This document shows positions 18,461-26,148 of a stretch of DNA of 56,908 nt, piece after piece; position 1 is the first letter of the stretch; every line of letters begins with the position of its first letter. The translations under genes were made by a program, and so were the position numbers. The notes under the pieces were generated by a model. That model was not told the origin of the DNA and did no database searches. It worked only from the letters and a program-made list of their open reading frames with translations. This stretch comes from Gallibacter sp963634825. GTDB lineage: Bacteria; Bacillota; Clostridia; Peptostreptococcales; Anaerovoracaceae. The stretch is taken from assembly GCA_963634825.1 (NCBI GenBank), contig CAVHCP010000006.1, forward strand, positions 1-56,908. The letters run 5' to 3'.

Positions 18461-18835
18461 ATGAAAATCAAAAAAGGCGATATCATTTTAGCCGTCATAA
18501 TAGCCATCGTCGGACTCATCTTTTCGATATATTTTGTTATGAACGACACATCCGTAAAGGACGGTAAAGTCATCATCCACGTAGATGGCGAAAAGTATGG
18601 CGAATATTCCCTTGCAGAAGATCAAGAAATTGAGATAAAACAAGGAGATGACGCCATAAATAAGGTTACCATAAAAGGCGGAAATGTACAAATGACATTT
18701 GCCAATTGCAAAAATCAGGATTGTGTGGAGCAGGGCAAGATAACAAGTGGCAACGAAGCGATTATTTGTCTGCCGCACAAGGTGGTCGTTGAGATAAAAG
18801 CAGATGACAGCGAGTATGATGCCATTTCACAATAA
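18461..18835 (+). CDS. NusG domain II-containing protein
   Basis: The 124-residue protein has one N-terminal membrane segment (about 8-29) and an extracytoplasmic NusG_II beta domain with two Cys (CKNQDCVEQGKI) and a third in the IICLPHKVVVEI strand, typical of the family. It is not the transcription factor NusG. The family has no settled biochemical role. With a Gx-transporter gene 22 bases downstream and apbE divergent, it resembles the eetA/eetB-type pair of flavin-based extracellular electron transfer loci; the other genes of such loci are not here, so that link is weak. Confidence 0.85.
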   Translation: MKIKKGDIILAVIIAIVGLIFSIYFVMNDTSVKDGKVIIHVDGEKYGEYSLAEDQEIEIKQGDDAINKVTIKGGNVQMTFANCKNQDCVEQGKITSGNEAIICLPHKVVVEIKADDSEYDAISQ

Positions 18836-18857
18836 AAAGAGCGAGTAGGAATAATAG

Positions 18858-19376
18858 ATGAAACAGCTTTTAAAGGATGATAAAACTTCATATAAGATAG
18901 CGCTCTCGGCGATAATGGTGGCAACTGCGCTGATAGTTTCGTATATAGAGGCTATGATTCCGGCGGTAATACCTATACCCGGAGTTAAGCTCGGAATAGC
19001 AAATATAGTGGTTGTCGTTGCTCTTTATATGCTTGGAGCAGGCTATGCGCTTACTATCAATTTGATAAGGATATTTATAGCAGGATTTTTGTTTTCCGGT
19101 GTTTTTGGTATCTTATATTCGCTTGCAGGGGGGCTTTTGAGCTTTGCGGTTATGCTGATAGTAAAGCAATTTAAGTGCTTTTCGATAGTCGGTGTCAGTC
19201 TTGCGGGTGGCGTTTTTCATAACCTCGGACAGCTGCTTACGGCGGCATATTTAGTTTCAAATATAAAAGTCTTTGTTTACTTCCCTGTACTGATCTTTTC
19301 GGGACTTATCTGCGGTACGGTAATAGGCATCGTGGCGGGGGTATTGCTCCAAAGACTCGAAAAAGCGCATGTGTAA
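18858..19376 (+). CDS. Gx transporter family protein (HepS-I-like)
   Basis: A 172-residue membrane protein with about five hydrophobic segments and the family motifs PGVKLGIANIVVV, FSGVFGILYSLAGGLLSF and GGVFHNLGQL. It is often misnamed heptaprenyl diphosphate synthase component I and probably acts as the substrate-binding membrane part of an ECF-like transporter, or in quinone precursor handling. It is cotranscribed with the NusG-II gene. A prenyl synthase that often follows in other genomes is absent. Confidence 0.85.
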   Translation: MKQLLKDDKTSYKIALSAIMVATALIVSYIEAMIPAVIPIPGVKLGIANIVVVVALYMLGAGYALTINLIRIFIAGFLFSGVFGILYSLAGGLLSFAVMLIVKQFKCFSIVGVSLAGGVFHNLGQLLTAAYLVSNIKVFVYFPVLIFSGLICGTVIGIVAGVLLQRLEKAHV

Positions 19377-19396
19377 AGACTTTCACTTAAATTTTA

Positions 19397-19456
19397 TCCT
19401 ATAACCCTCATATACCCTAATTTTTTCTATACCATAAAATTAGACTATATCCTATA
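19397..19456. repeat. TCCTATA/TATAACCC short repeats
   Basis: TCCTATA occurs at 19397-19403 and 19450-19456, next to TATAACCC and TATAATCCC. On the minus strand this reads as AAATTAGGGT...TATAGGATAAAA, nearly the same as 41171-41194, where TATAGGA occurs four times. The role is unknown. Confidence 0.45.
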
Positions 19457-19475
19457 ATCCCAAAGAATAGATAAA

Positions 19476-19551
19476 AAGAGCCGATACACAGTATCAGAAC
19501 AGCAGGAGAAAATCTCTTGCTACATCTCTGATGAAACTGTGCATCGGTTTT
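19476..19551. terminator. Long bidirectional hairpin terminator
   Basis: Three stacked stems are seen: CCGATACACAGT/ACTGTGCATCGG (one mismatch), TCAGA/TCTGA, and AGCAGGAGA/TCTCTTGCT. A-rich and T-rich flanks lie on both sides, so it can stop transcription from the Gx gene and from the surface-protein gene that converge here. It is longer than usual terminators. Confidence 0.65.
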
Positions 19552-19603
19552 AAATTTCAGGGTTCTTTTGTTCTATAACCCACTCTTTATTTATTAGTGT
19601 TCT

Positions 19604-22579
19604 TTATTTGTTGTATTTTTTCCTTCTGTCGATAACTGCTATGCTAATAGCTCCACCACTGATAAACAGTAGCATAGTCCACAGTGTAAGATCGCTTGTA
19701 TCACCGGTCTTAGCCTTGTCATTTGCTGTGGATTTGTCATTTTCGTTTTTGTCAGCAGGCACAATCTTCGCTATTACGGTATCCGCTTTATTTATCACCT
19801 TTGTGCCATCTTTGTCGCTAAAATACTTTTCGCAACCACTGCAATACCAATATTCGATGTTGCCCTCGGCAGTAGTTGTAGCCGCTTTTGCATCAAAATG
19901 CTCGAGATTTGTGTGATTGCTTGGGTCAAGCTCGCCATATTCTTTGCCACAAGTTGTGCAGACTGCCTTGTCTGTGCATGTAGCGGTGCCACCTGCGCAT
20001 GTTGCTTCATTATTTTTTGCAGTGCAGCCGTCATGTGTGCACGCATACCAGTGAGAAGTCCCGTCAGATGTCCATTCAGTGCTCCAGCTATGCTCTGCCA
20101 GCTTTAGAACAGTATTGTCGCTGTCTGCCACAAGGTCATAATCGGTATTGTCACTGAAGAAGCTGGTGATGTCGACGGAGCCGGTAACAACATTTTGATT
20201 AAGGTTAGCGGTAATGCCCACCTTTGCACCTTCGGAGAGGGAAGTACCTTCCATAACCTTGATCGTATTAGTTTTGCTCAGATATACATTGTTTACTGCG
20301 GTACCCTTGGTATTGCCTGTGATAACCGGTGTGCCGGAGACTATGAGCGTAGCATAATTGAGCACGCCACCACCACAGTTTGTGGCACTGTTGCCTGTGA
20401 TACTACCGCCCTTCATGGTGAATGTGCTGTTGTTGTTATTTTCCACACCGCCACCGTTGCCGTCTTTGCCTTCAGTATCGGCAACGCTGTTGCCTGTGAT
20501 GTTGCCACCGGTCATTTCGAATGTGGCACCACTGCGGTTGCTCACGCCACCGCCGGACTTTGCGGTATTCTTTTCGTCATTTGCCCCGCCGATTGTGCCA
20601 CCGCTCAGGGTGAAGTTGCCGTTGTTTGCGCAGTTGCACACACCACCGCCATATCCGCTGGCTGTATTACCGCTGATATTACCGCTCTTCATAGTGAATG
20701 TGCTGTTGTTATTTTCTACACCGCCGCCATTAGCGCTGACGCTGTTGCCTGTGATGTTGCCACCGGTCATTTCGAACGTACCGCCACTACGGTTGCTTAC
20801 GCCACCACCGGAGATTGCGGTGTTACTCTCGCCGGTTGTTCCACCGATTGTGCCACCGCTCAAGGTGAAGGTGCCACAGTTGCATACACCGCCACCATAC
20901 TGGGTAGCACTGTTGCCTGTGATGCTACCGCCACTCATTTCAAATGTGCTGTTTTTGTGGTTATAGACACCGCCACCGTGCTGGCTACTCTTGTTTTCGG
21001 TGATCACGCCGCCGGTCATATTGAGTTTGCCACCATTATTGTATACAGGGCCATTGCCATTGACATAAAAATCTCTTATAGTTGTACCGTCTTTGATATT
21101 GACGGTTGCATTTGAACCGATTTTAATCGCATTGTTTGAAGCTGCTATTTTACCGCCGTCAAGCGTGATATTAGTTAGTGTCAGCGTGCCACCGGTGACA
21201 TTGAACATAATGCCTGCACCTGTGGCTGTTCGACTAATATCAAATGCAGTCTTTTGGTCCTCTACATTTGCGACGGCATTATTATACGCTGCCAGCGCTT
21301 CTGGGTCAGAGGTAACAGTGACATTTTTGTTTGCATCCATCGCCACGCCTGTATTCTCTGTCAAATCGCTCAGCAGATAAATGATATTTGTGCTGTCGGT
21401 TACCGCATTGTTATAAGCGTCCTTTATGCTAGAAAAAGGATCTGTCTTGCTACCGGTAGCAACAGTAGTACCGCTCGCGCTCACGTAGTAGAGATTTTGT
21501 ACATTTTCTGTATTAAATGACCTGCTTGCGCTTTGTACATCGGCAATATCTTCGGTTGCGCTGTTGCCATTTTCGTCATAAATCCAGTTGCCGTTGCTGT
21601 CAATTGGAGAATATTCTATGAGAGCATAGGCAGTTCTAAAGACGCTGGTGCCATCCGGATCAACATTACCTTTATCAAGGTCATCCCAAACAGCGCCACC
21701 GCATCCGAAGTAGACTACATATCCCGGATTTGCATTTGGCTCTCCGGATTTCCAAAAGTCTGTACCATCCGGAAGGGCATTAGCATATCCGCTCGCCGTC
21801 TGGTCGCCCTCCGGTGTGCCCCAAATCCACTTGTAGGCGTTGCCTTTTCCTACTGTTGTTTCCGCTCCGTCGCCACCCGGGATTTTATTTAGCTCATTAT
21901 CGGTATAAGAATTGTCCTTTGTTGCAGTATTCGAAATAGCACCGAGCCAAATTCGGATATTGTTATTTGCAGTATAATAGCTCTTTAGCACATCATTCTC
22001 GCCGACAGAGGTCACAGTGACCGGGTGTCCCTTGTAACCGTCATAGGTCTTGGTGTCACCTTTGAGCATTTCGGTCATCGCCGACTGCCATGTTTGTTCC
22101 CCTCCGGTTTTGATTAGGCTGTAATAGTGGCCGTTGTAGTAAGTGTCACCGTCTTTCGGAGCCACATTTGTCGCGGAAAGGGTAACCGTACCCGCACCAA
22201 AGTATGTGATCGCCGATAGGTCTGCTTTTACCTGCTCGGCTGTGGCATTTTCATTTACGGTATACTGGGCACAGGTCTGGCTGGTGCCTCTCAAGACGGA
22301 AAAGCTGCCACCTTCCGGTGAGGCAGGAAGTGTAAAGCGACTTCCGCTAAATGAGATACTATATACCTTATAAAGATCGCCATTATCACCTGTCATAGGC
22401 GTGATGTCGGCTTTGTAGCCACTGCTCAGGCTACCTGTTGCGGTTTCACTGATGACGGAATTTGCAGTCTGGCTTTTTGCCTCATCTCCGTCTGCCGCAA
22501 AAGTGGTTGCTGGCATAGTCCACAGCACCATAAACAGCACAAGGAATATGCTGAGTAATCGTGTAGTTACTTTCTTCAT
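19604..22579 (-). CDS. Large cell-surface protein: lectin-like domain and beta-helix repeats
   Basis: A secreted 991-residue protein. A signal peptide (about 1-28, ending TTFA) is followed by a region with C-type-lectin-like features (about 165-330; WIWGTPEG, FWKSGEPNANPG, CGGAVWDDL). A long series of Gly/Asn-rich turns (about 430-800) of the form GGGVxN...FxMxGGxITGNS predicts a right-handed beta-helix. A Cys-rich HxW...CxxCG module (about 840-930) follows, and the end is KTGD, a membrane segment and RRKKYNK, which looks like a wall-anchor signal without the canonical LPxTG. It is a paralogue of the protein at 44061. It may bind host glycans or mucus; that is inference. Confidence 0.88.
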   Translation of the reverse strand: MKKVTTRLLSIFLVLFMVLWTMPATTFAADGDEAKSQTANSVISETATGSLSSGYKADITPMTGDNGDLYKVYSISFSGSRFTLPASPEGGSFSVLRGTSQTCAQYTVNENATAEQVKADLSAITYFGAGTVTLSATNVAPKDGDTYYNGHYYSLIKTGGEQTWQSAMTEMLKGDTKTYDGYKGHPVTVTSVGENDVLKSYYTANNNIRIWLGAISNTATKDNSYTDNELNKIPGGDGAETTVGKGNAYKWIWGTPEGDQTASGYANALPDGTDFWKSGEPNANPGYVVYFGCGGAVWDDLDKGNVDPDGTSVFRTAYALIEYSPIDSNGNWIYDENGNSATEDIADVQSASRSFNTENVQNLYYVSASGTTVATGSKTDPFSSIKDAYNNAVTDSTNIIYLLSDLTENTGVAMDANKNVTVTSDPEALAAYNNAVANVEDQKTAFDISRTATGAGIMFNVTGGTLTLTNITLDGGKIAASNNAIKIGSNATVNIKDGTTIRDFYVNGNGPVYNNGGKLNMTGGVITENKSSQHGGGVYNHKNSTFEMSGGSITGNSATQYGGGVCNCGTFTLSGGTIGGTTGESNTAISGGGVSNRSGGTFEMTGGNITGNSVSANGGGVENNNSTFTMKSGNISGNTASGYGGGVCNCANNGNFTLSGGTIGGANDEKNTAKSGGGVSNRSGATFEMTGGNITGNSVADTEGKDGNGGGVENNNNSTFTMKGGSITGNSATNCGGGVLNYATLIVSGTPVITGNTKGTAVNNVYLSKTNTIKVMEGTSLSEGAKVGITANLNQNVVTGSVDITSFFSDNTDYDLVADSDNTVLKLAEHSWSTEWTSDGTSHWYACTHDGCTAKNNEATCAGGTATCTDKAVCTTCGKEYGELDPSNHTNLEHFDAKAATTTAEGNIEYWYCSGCEKYFSDKDGTKVINKADTVIAKIVPADKNENDKSTANDKAKTGDTSDLTLWTMLLFISGGAISIAVIDRRKKYNK

Positions 22580-22638
22580 TTTATGTCCTCCAAAACATCT
22601 AAATTGCTCGCTGGGGCAAAGTTTATATCTTATATATA

Positions 22639-22667
22639 ATTATAGTAGATTTTTAGGAGTTTTACAA
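22639..22667 (-). promoter_or_regulatory. Promoter of the surface-protein gene
   Basis: On the minus strand TTGTAA (22667-22662) and TATAAT (22644-22639) are 17 bases apart, giving a leader of about 50 bases before the ATG at 22579. Confidence 0.6.
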
Positions 22668-22687
22668 TCGCTTTGTAGGAATGGATA

Positions 22688-22703
22688 TTGTAGATGTCTA
22701 CAA
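22688..22703. promoter_or_regulatory. Palindrome upstream of the surface-protein promoter
   Basis: TTGTAGATGTCTACAA is a perfect inverted repeat with a 2-base centre. It is framed by TGTAGG (about 22674) and CCTACA (about 22730), which also pair with each other. Its place about 20 bases upstream of the -35 box suits an activator site. The binding protein is unknown. Confidence 0.45.
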
Positions 22704-22759
22704 ATTAAACGGAGATTTGCAAGACACCTACATTTCGATATATGTTACCGTTTTTTTAG

Positions 22760-22788
22760 TTGACAGACAGATGTCAAATGTATAAAAT
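22760..22788 (+). promoter_or_regulatory. Promoter of rplM-rpsI
   Basis: TTGACA (22760-22765) and TAAAAT (22783-22788) have 17-base spacing. The start should be near 22795. Confidence 0.7.
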
Positions 22789-22794
22789 ATAAAA

Positions 22795-22955
22795 GCACGG
22801 GTGCAGGATGGCAAGCTGTCCGAGCTCCGGCACTAAAGCTATTTTAGAAGGCATCGAACAAAATTCTTGGCGCAGGCACTTAGCCATGTATAGGGGATTG
22901 TAGTAGATGCGTCCGAAAACGATACTCGTATCTAAGTAGGAAGAAAGGAAATAAG
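22795..22955 (+). promoter_or_regulatory. Long 5' leader of rplM, possible L13 autoregulatory RNA
   Basis: About 160 untranslated bases separate the promoter from rplM. A helix such as GTGC (about 22801) with GCAC (about 22830) encloses GGCAAGCTGTCC, and another pairing lies near the start codon. Firmicutes rplM leaders often carry an L13-binding structure; I see length and stems but cannot match the consensus by eye. Confidence 0.4.
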
Positions 22956-23384
22956 ATGAAATCATTTATTGCAAAGCCTCATGAAGTAGAGCATAAATGG
23001 TATGTCATCGACGCAGAGGGCAAAACTCTCGGTCGTCTGGCATCAGAAGCTGCAGCTATTTTAAGAGGAAAGAAAAAACCTATCTACACTCCACATGTTG
23101 ACTGCGGAGATTATGTGATCATCATCAACGCAGAAAAGGTTGAGGTAACAGGTAAAAAGAGAAAAGAAAAAATCTACAAAAGACACACAGGATATCCGGG
23201 TGGTCTTAGAGAGATGACTTTTGAGCAGTTAATGGAAAAACATCCAACCGAGGTTGTAAGACATGCTATCAAGGGTATGATGCCAAAGGGCAAGCTCGGC
23301 AGACAGATGTACAAGAAGTTAAAGGTTTATGCCGGAGCAGAGCATGAGCATGCGGCACAAAAACCGGAAGTTTGGAATTTTTAG
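22956..23384 (+). CDS. rplM: 50S ribosomal protein L13
   Basis: L13 is an early assembly protein of the large subunit. The 142-residue sequence shows the family motifs WYVIDAEGKTLGRLAS, GKKRKEKIYKRHTGYPGG and KGMMPKGKLGRQMYKKLKVY. The length is normal. It is followed by rpsI 16 bases later, the conserved bacterial pair. Confidence 0.98.
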   Translation: MKSFIAKPHEVEHKWYVIDAEGKTLGRLASEAAAILRGKKKPIYTPHVDCGDYVIIINAEKVEVTGKKRKEKIYKRHTGYPGGLREMTFEQLMEKHPTEVVRHAIKGMMPKGKLGRQMYKKLKVYAGAEHEHAAQKPEVWNF

Positions 23385-23400
23385 GGAGGAGGTATAACAA

Positions 23401-23796
23401 ATGGCAAAAACACAGTATTATGGTACAGGAAGAAGAAAATCATCAGTAGCCAGAGTTAGACTTATCCCGGGCTCAGGCAACATCACAATCAACAAAAAAT
23501 CTTTAGATGACTACATTCCATTGGAAATTGTAAAAAGAGAAGTAAAAAGACCTTTCGAGGTTGCGGGATGCGAAGGCAAGTTCGATGTTATTGCTACTGT
23601 AAACGGCGGCGGATATACAGGACAGGCAGGAGCACTCAGACACGGTATCTCAAGAGCACTTTGTGTAGCTGACAGAGAAAGCTACAGAGCGCCACTAAAG
23701 GCAGCGGGCTTTTTAACAAGAGATTCAAGGATGAAGGAGAGAAAGAAGTACGGTCTCAAAAAAGCGAGAAAGGCTTCACAGTTCTCAAAGCGTTAA
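23401..23796 (+). CDS. rpsI: 30S ribosomal protein S9
   Basis: S9 has its C-terminal tail in the ribosomal P site next to tRNA. The 131-residue protein has TGRRKSSVARVRL near the start, GGGYTGQAGALRHGISRAL in the core and ends in SKR, with the conserved last Lys-Arg that contacts tRNA. A GGGAGGAGG ribosome site precedes it. A strong terminator follows. Confidence 0.98.
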   Translation: MAKTQYYGTGRRKSSVARVRLIPGSGNITINKKSLDDYIPLEIVKREVKRPFEVAGCEGKFDVIATVNGGGYTGQAGALRHGISRALCVADRESYRAPLKAAGFLTRDSRMKERKKYGLKKARKASQFSKR

Positions 23797-23844
23797 TCCA
23801 ATCTTGCATTTTGCAATTAGATTGCATTTTAAAAGTACAAAAAT

Positions 23845-23879
23845 ACTCCGAGGCGGATTTGCCTCGGAGTTGTTTTTTT
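23845..23879 (+). terminator. Terminator after rpsI
   Basis: A perfect 10-bp stem, ACTCCGAGGC (23845-23854) with GCCTCGGAGT (23861-23870), is followed by a run of T. Confidence 0.9.
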
Positions 23880-23891
23880 GTAAAAGCAGAG

Positions 23892-25217
23892 TTAATCAAG
23901 CTCTACCATATGGAATGTCTTTTTGCCCTTCTGTACGAGGAGCTTGCCGTCCTTAAACATATCTTTTGTTATCACAAGCTTTTTGTCAGTAACCTTTTCC
24001 TCGTTGATGCTAAGACCACCTTGCTCGATAGTCCTAAAGCCTTCAGAATTGGAAGGTACAAGACCTATTTCTTTTATCATATTGACAACGCCCATACCAT
24101 CGCCGTCAAATAATGAAGCAGGTAGCTTTGTATGAGGGATGTTATCCATATTGCCGCTTCCCGAGAAAGCAGCTCTTGAGCCGTCAAGTGCCTTTTGCGC
24201 AGCTTCCTCGCCGTGTACAAGCTTTGTGATCTCAAATGCCAAAACCTCTTTTGCTTTGTTTATTTCCGAACCCTCAACATTTACAAGGGCACTTATTTCC
24301 TCAAGAGGTAGGAATGTCAAAAGTTTTAGACATTTTTCGACATCGGCATCTGCAACATTTCTCCAGTATTGGAAAAATTCAAATGGGGAAGTCCTGTCAG
24401 CATCAAGCCAAAGTGCTCCCGACTGAGTTTTACCCATTTTCTTTCCTTCACTTGTAGTAAGAAGGGTAAATGTCATAGCATAAACCTGCTTATCTACCAT
24501 TTTCTTTGTAAGCTCAACACCACCGATCAGATTTGACCACTGGTCGTTGCCGCCAAACTGCATTTTTACATCTATATCTCTTGCCATTACCATAAAGTCA
24601 TACGACTGCATAAGCATATAGTTCATTTCGAGGAATGTAAGTCCCTCCTCAAGGCGCTGCTTGTAGCAGTCGGCTCTCAGCATATTATTTACATTGAAAT
24701 GCTTGCCTATATCTCTGATAAATTGGATATAGTTGCAATCCATAAGCCAAGTTGCGTTGTTTAGGCAAATAGCTTTGCCCGGTGCTGGCTCTTTGTTTGC
24801 TTCGTTTTTTACGCCATATTCGCTTCCTGTAAATTCGTATTCGTCATCGAAATCCAAGAATTTTTCAAAAAGCTTTTTAAAGGCATTGCAATTGTCTATG
24901 ACGGTTTCTTTGTTCATAAACTTACGCATATCTGTTCTGCCTGACGGATCGCCGACCATACCGGTACCGCCACCGAGTAGAACGACAGGAGTGTGACCAT
25001 ATTTCATCATATACATGATAATGATAACCTGCATAAAGTGTCCTATGTGTAGACAGTCTGCAGTCGGATCAAAGCCTATATAAAACTTGATTTTTTCCTT
25101 GCCTAAAAGCTCTCTGATCTCATCTTCGTGAGTGCATTGTTCGATGAAGCCTCTTTCTTTTAGCACGTCAAATACATTTGTGTGCTTGCTCACGTCATCT
25201 CTTACTGGGTTTTTCAT
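23892..25217 (-). CDS. tyrS: Tyrosyl-tRNA synthetase
   Basis: TyrS charges tRNA-Tyr. The 441-residue protein has the class I HIGH motif at 57-60 and a KMSKS loop read as KMGKT (about 258-262), which is a common TyrS variant. The C-terminal end (about 375-441) is an S4-like RNA-binding domain. An AAGGAGG ribosome site precedes the ATG. It lies downstream of the aro operon on the same strand, so chorismate-derived tyrosine and its synthetase gene are neighbours. I found no T-box leader. Confidence 0.96.
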   Translation of the reverse strand: MKNPVRDDVSKHTNVFDVLKERGFIEQCTHEDEIRELLGKEKIKFYIGFDPTADCLHIGHFMQVIIIMYMMKYGHTPVVLLGGGTGMVGDPSGRTDMRKFMNKETVIDNCNAFKKLFEKFLDFDDEYEFTGSEYGVKNEANKEPAPGKAICLNNATWLMDCNYIQFIRDIGKHFNVNNMLRADCYKQRLEEGLTFLEMNYMLMQSYDFMVMARDIDVKMQFGGNDQWSNLIGGVELTKKMVDKQVYAMTFTLLTTSEGKKMGKTQSGALWLDADRTSPFEFFQYWRNVADADVEKCLKLLTFLPLEEISALVNVEGSEINKAKEVLAFEITKLVHGEEAAQKALDGSRAAFSGSGNMDNIPHTKLPASLFDGDGMGVVNMIKEIGLVPSNSEGFRTIEQGGLSINEEKVTDKKLVITKDMFKDGKLLVQKGKKTFHMVELD

Positions 25218-25243
25218 ATGATTTCCTCCTTAATTTTATTTAA

Positions 25244-25274
25244 AATCGCCTCGGCAACAGCCTCGGGCGATTTG
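25244..25274 (-). terminator. Hairpin between aroE and tyrS
   Basis: AAATCGCC pairs with GGCGATTT around an inner GGC/GCC helix, and an AT-rich tract follows on the minus strand. It could end the aro transcript or act as a tyrS leader hairpin. The T run is short, so it may be leaky. Confidence 0.5.
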
Positions 25275-25333
25275 TCATTTGAGACCGTAAAGTCTCTTTC
25301 CTTATAATAGCACGACTTATGATTTTTGTACAA

Positions 25334-26104
25334 CTATTTAGGGGAGATATTTTCTGTGGCTTTTTCCAGCTGCTCGATCATCGGATTTATATAGTCACGA
25401 TAGTTGATGCCGACAAAAAGCTCGGCTGATTTTAGCGCTTGTGCAACGAGCATCGAAAGACCGTTAGCTGTTTTTATTCCAAGAGACTCTGCCTGGAGAA
25501 GGAGAGGTGTCTTTGACGGATTGTAAATCAGATCGATGACTGCTTCGCATTTTGTAAAGCCTGTGAGATCGATGATTTTATCCTCCGAGTTTGGATATGA
25601 GCCAACGGGCGTTGCATTTATTATGATTTCGACATCCTTTGGCAACGCATTATACGAAACGTATTCCTTTGATTTTTGCCTGCTTGCCACAAATATTTTA
25701 GTCGGATGACAGAGCTTTGCGACATTTTGCACTGTCTTTGAGGCCCCGCCTGTCCCAAGAATCAAAATCTTTTTATGCTCGAGGCTTATTTTATTATATG
25801 AAAGCAGATACATAAAACCAAAATAGTCGGTATTGGAACCGTATAAAATACCGTCCTTTAAATAGATAGTATTTACATTGCCAAGCTTTGTTGCCAAAGG
25901 ATCGGCTTTTACATATTTAAGTACCTTTTCCTTGTACGGGGAAGTCACATTTAGTCCGCTAAAAAAGGGATTTCTAAAGAAGTCGTCCAATTGATCCTGC
26001 GGTATGTCAAAAAGTCCGTATTCGTACACCCCAAGGGCATTATGTATGGCAGGGGAGTAGCTGTGTGATAAATTTTCACCTAAAAGTCCAAAAGCGAAGT
26101 TCAT
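25334..26104 (-). CDS. aroE: Shikimate dehydrogenase
   Basis: AroE reduces 3-dehydroshikimate to shikimate with NADPH. The 256-residue protein has the substrate motif SYSPAIHN near the start, NVTSPYKEKV (about 52-62) with the catalytic Lys, and a Rossmann motif LGTGGASKTV (about 118). It is slightly shorter than the usual 270-280. It is the last gene of the rnhA-aroF-aroB-aroA-aroC operon, 44 bases after aroC, with GAGAGGA before its ATG. Confidence 0.94.
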   Translation of the reverse strand: MNFAFGLLGENLSHSYSPAIHNALGVYEYGLFDIPQDQLDDFFRNPFFSGLNVTSPYKEKVLKYVKADPLATKLGNVNTIYLKDGILYGSNTDYFGFMYLLSYNKISLEHKKILILGTGGASKTVQNVAKLCHPTKIFVASRQKSKEYVSYNALPKDVEIIINATPVGSYPNSEDKIIDLTGFTKCEAVIDLIYNPSKTPLLLQAESLGIKTANGLSMLVAQALKSAELFVGINYRDYINPMIEQLEKATENISPK

Positions 26105-26148
26105 TTTTGTATTCCTCTCAAAATATAGTGATTTATTATGCGAGATAT

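Noticed and set aside
20340..21060. Tandem DNA repeats that could look like a repeat array
   Set aside because: The repeat period follows the beta-helix turns in the coding frame and has no uniform repeat/spacer pattern, so it is not CRISPR.
20195..21115. Long plus-strand open frame opposite the first surface-protein gene
   Set aside because: It is a shadow of the Gly/Thr/Asn-rich repeats on the other strand; composition is repetitive and there is no ribosome site.
25218..25333. T-box riboswitch upstream of tyrS
   Set aside because: No T-box consensus (TGGNACC) or specifier-loop layout is visible; only one hairpin.
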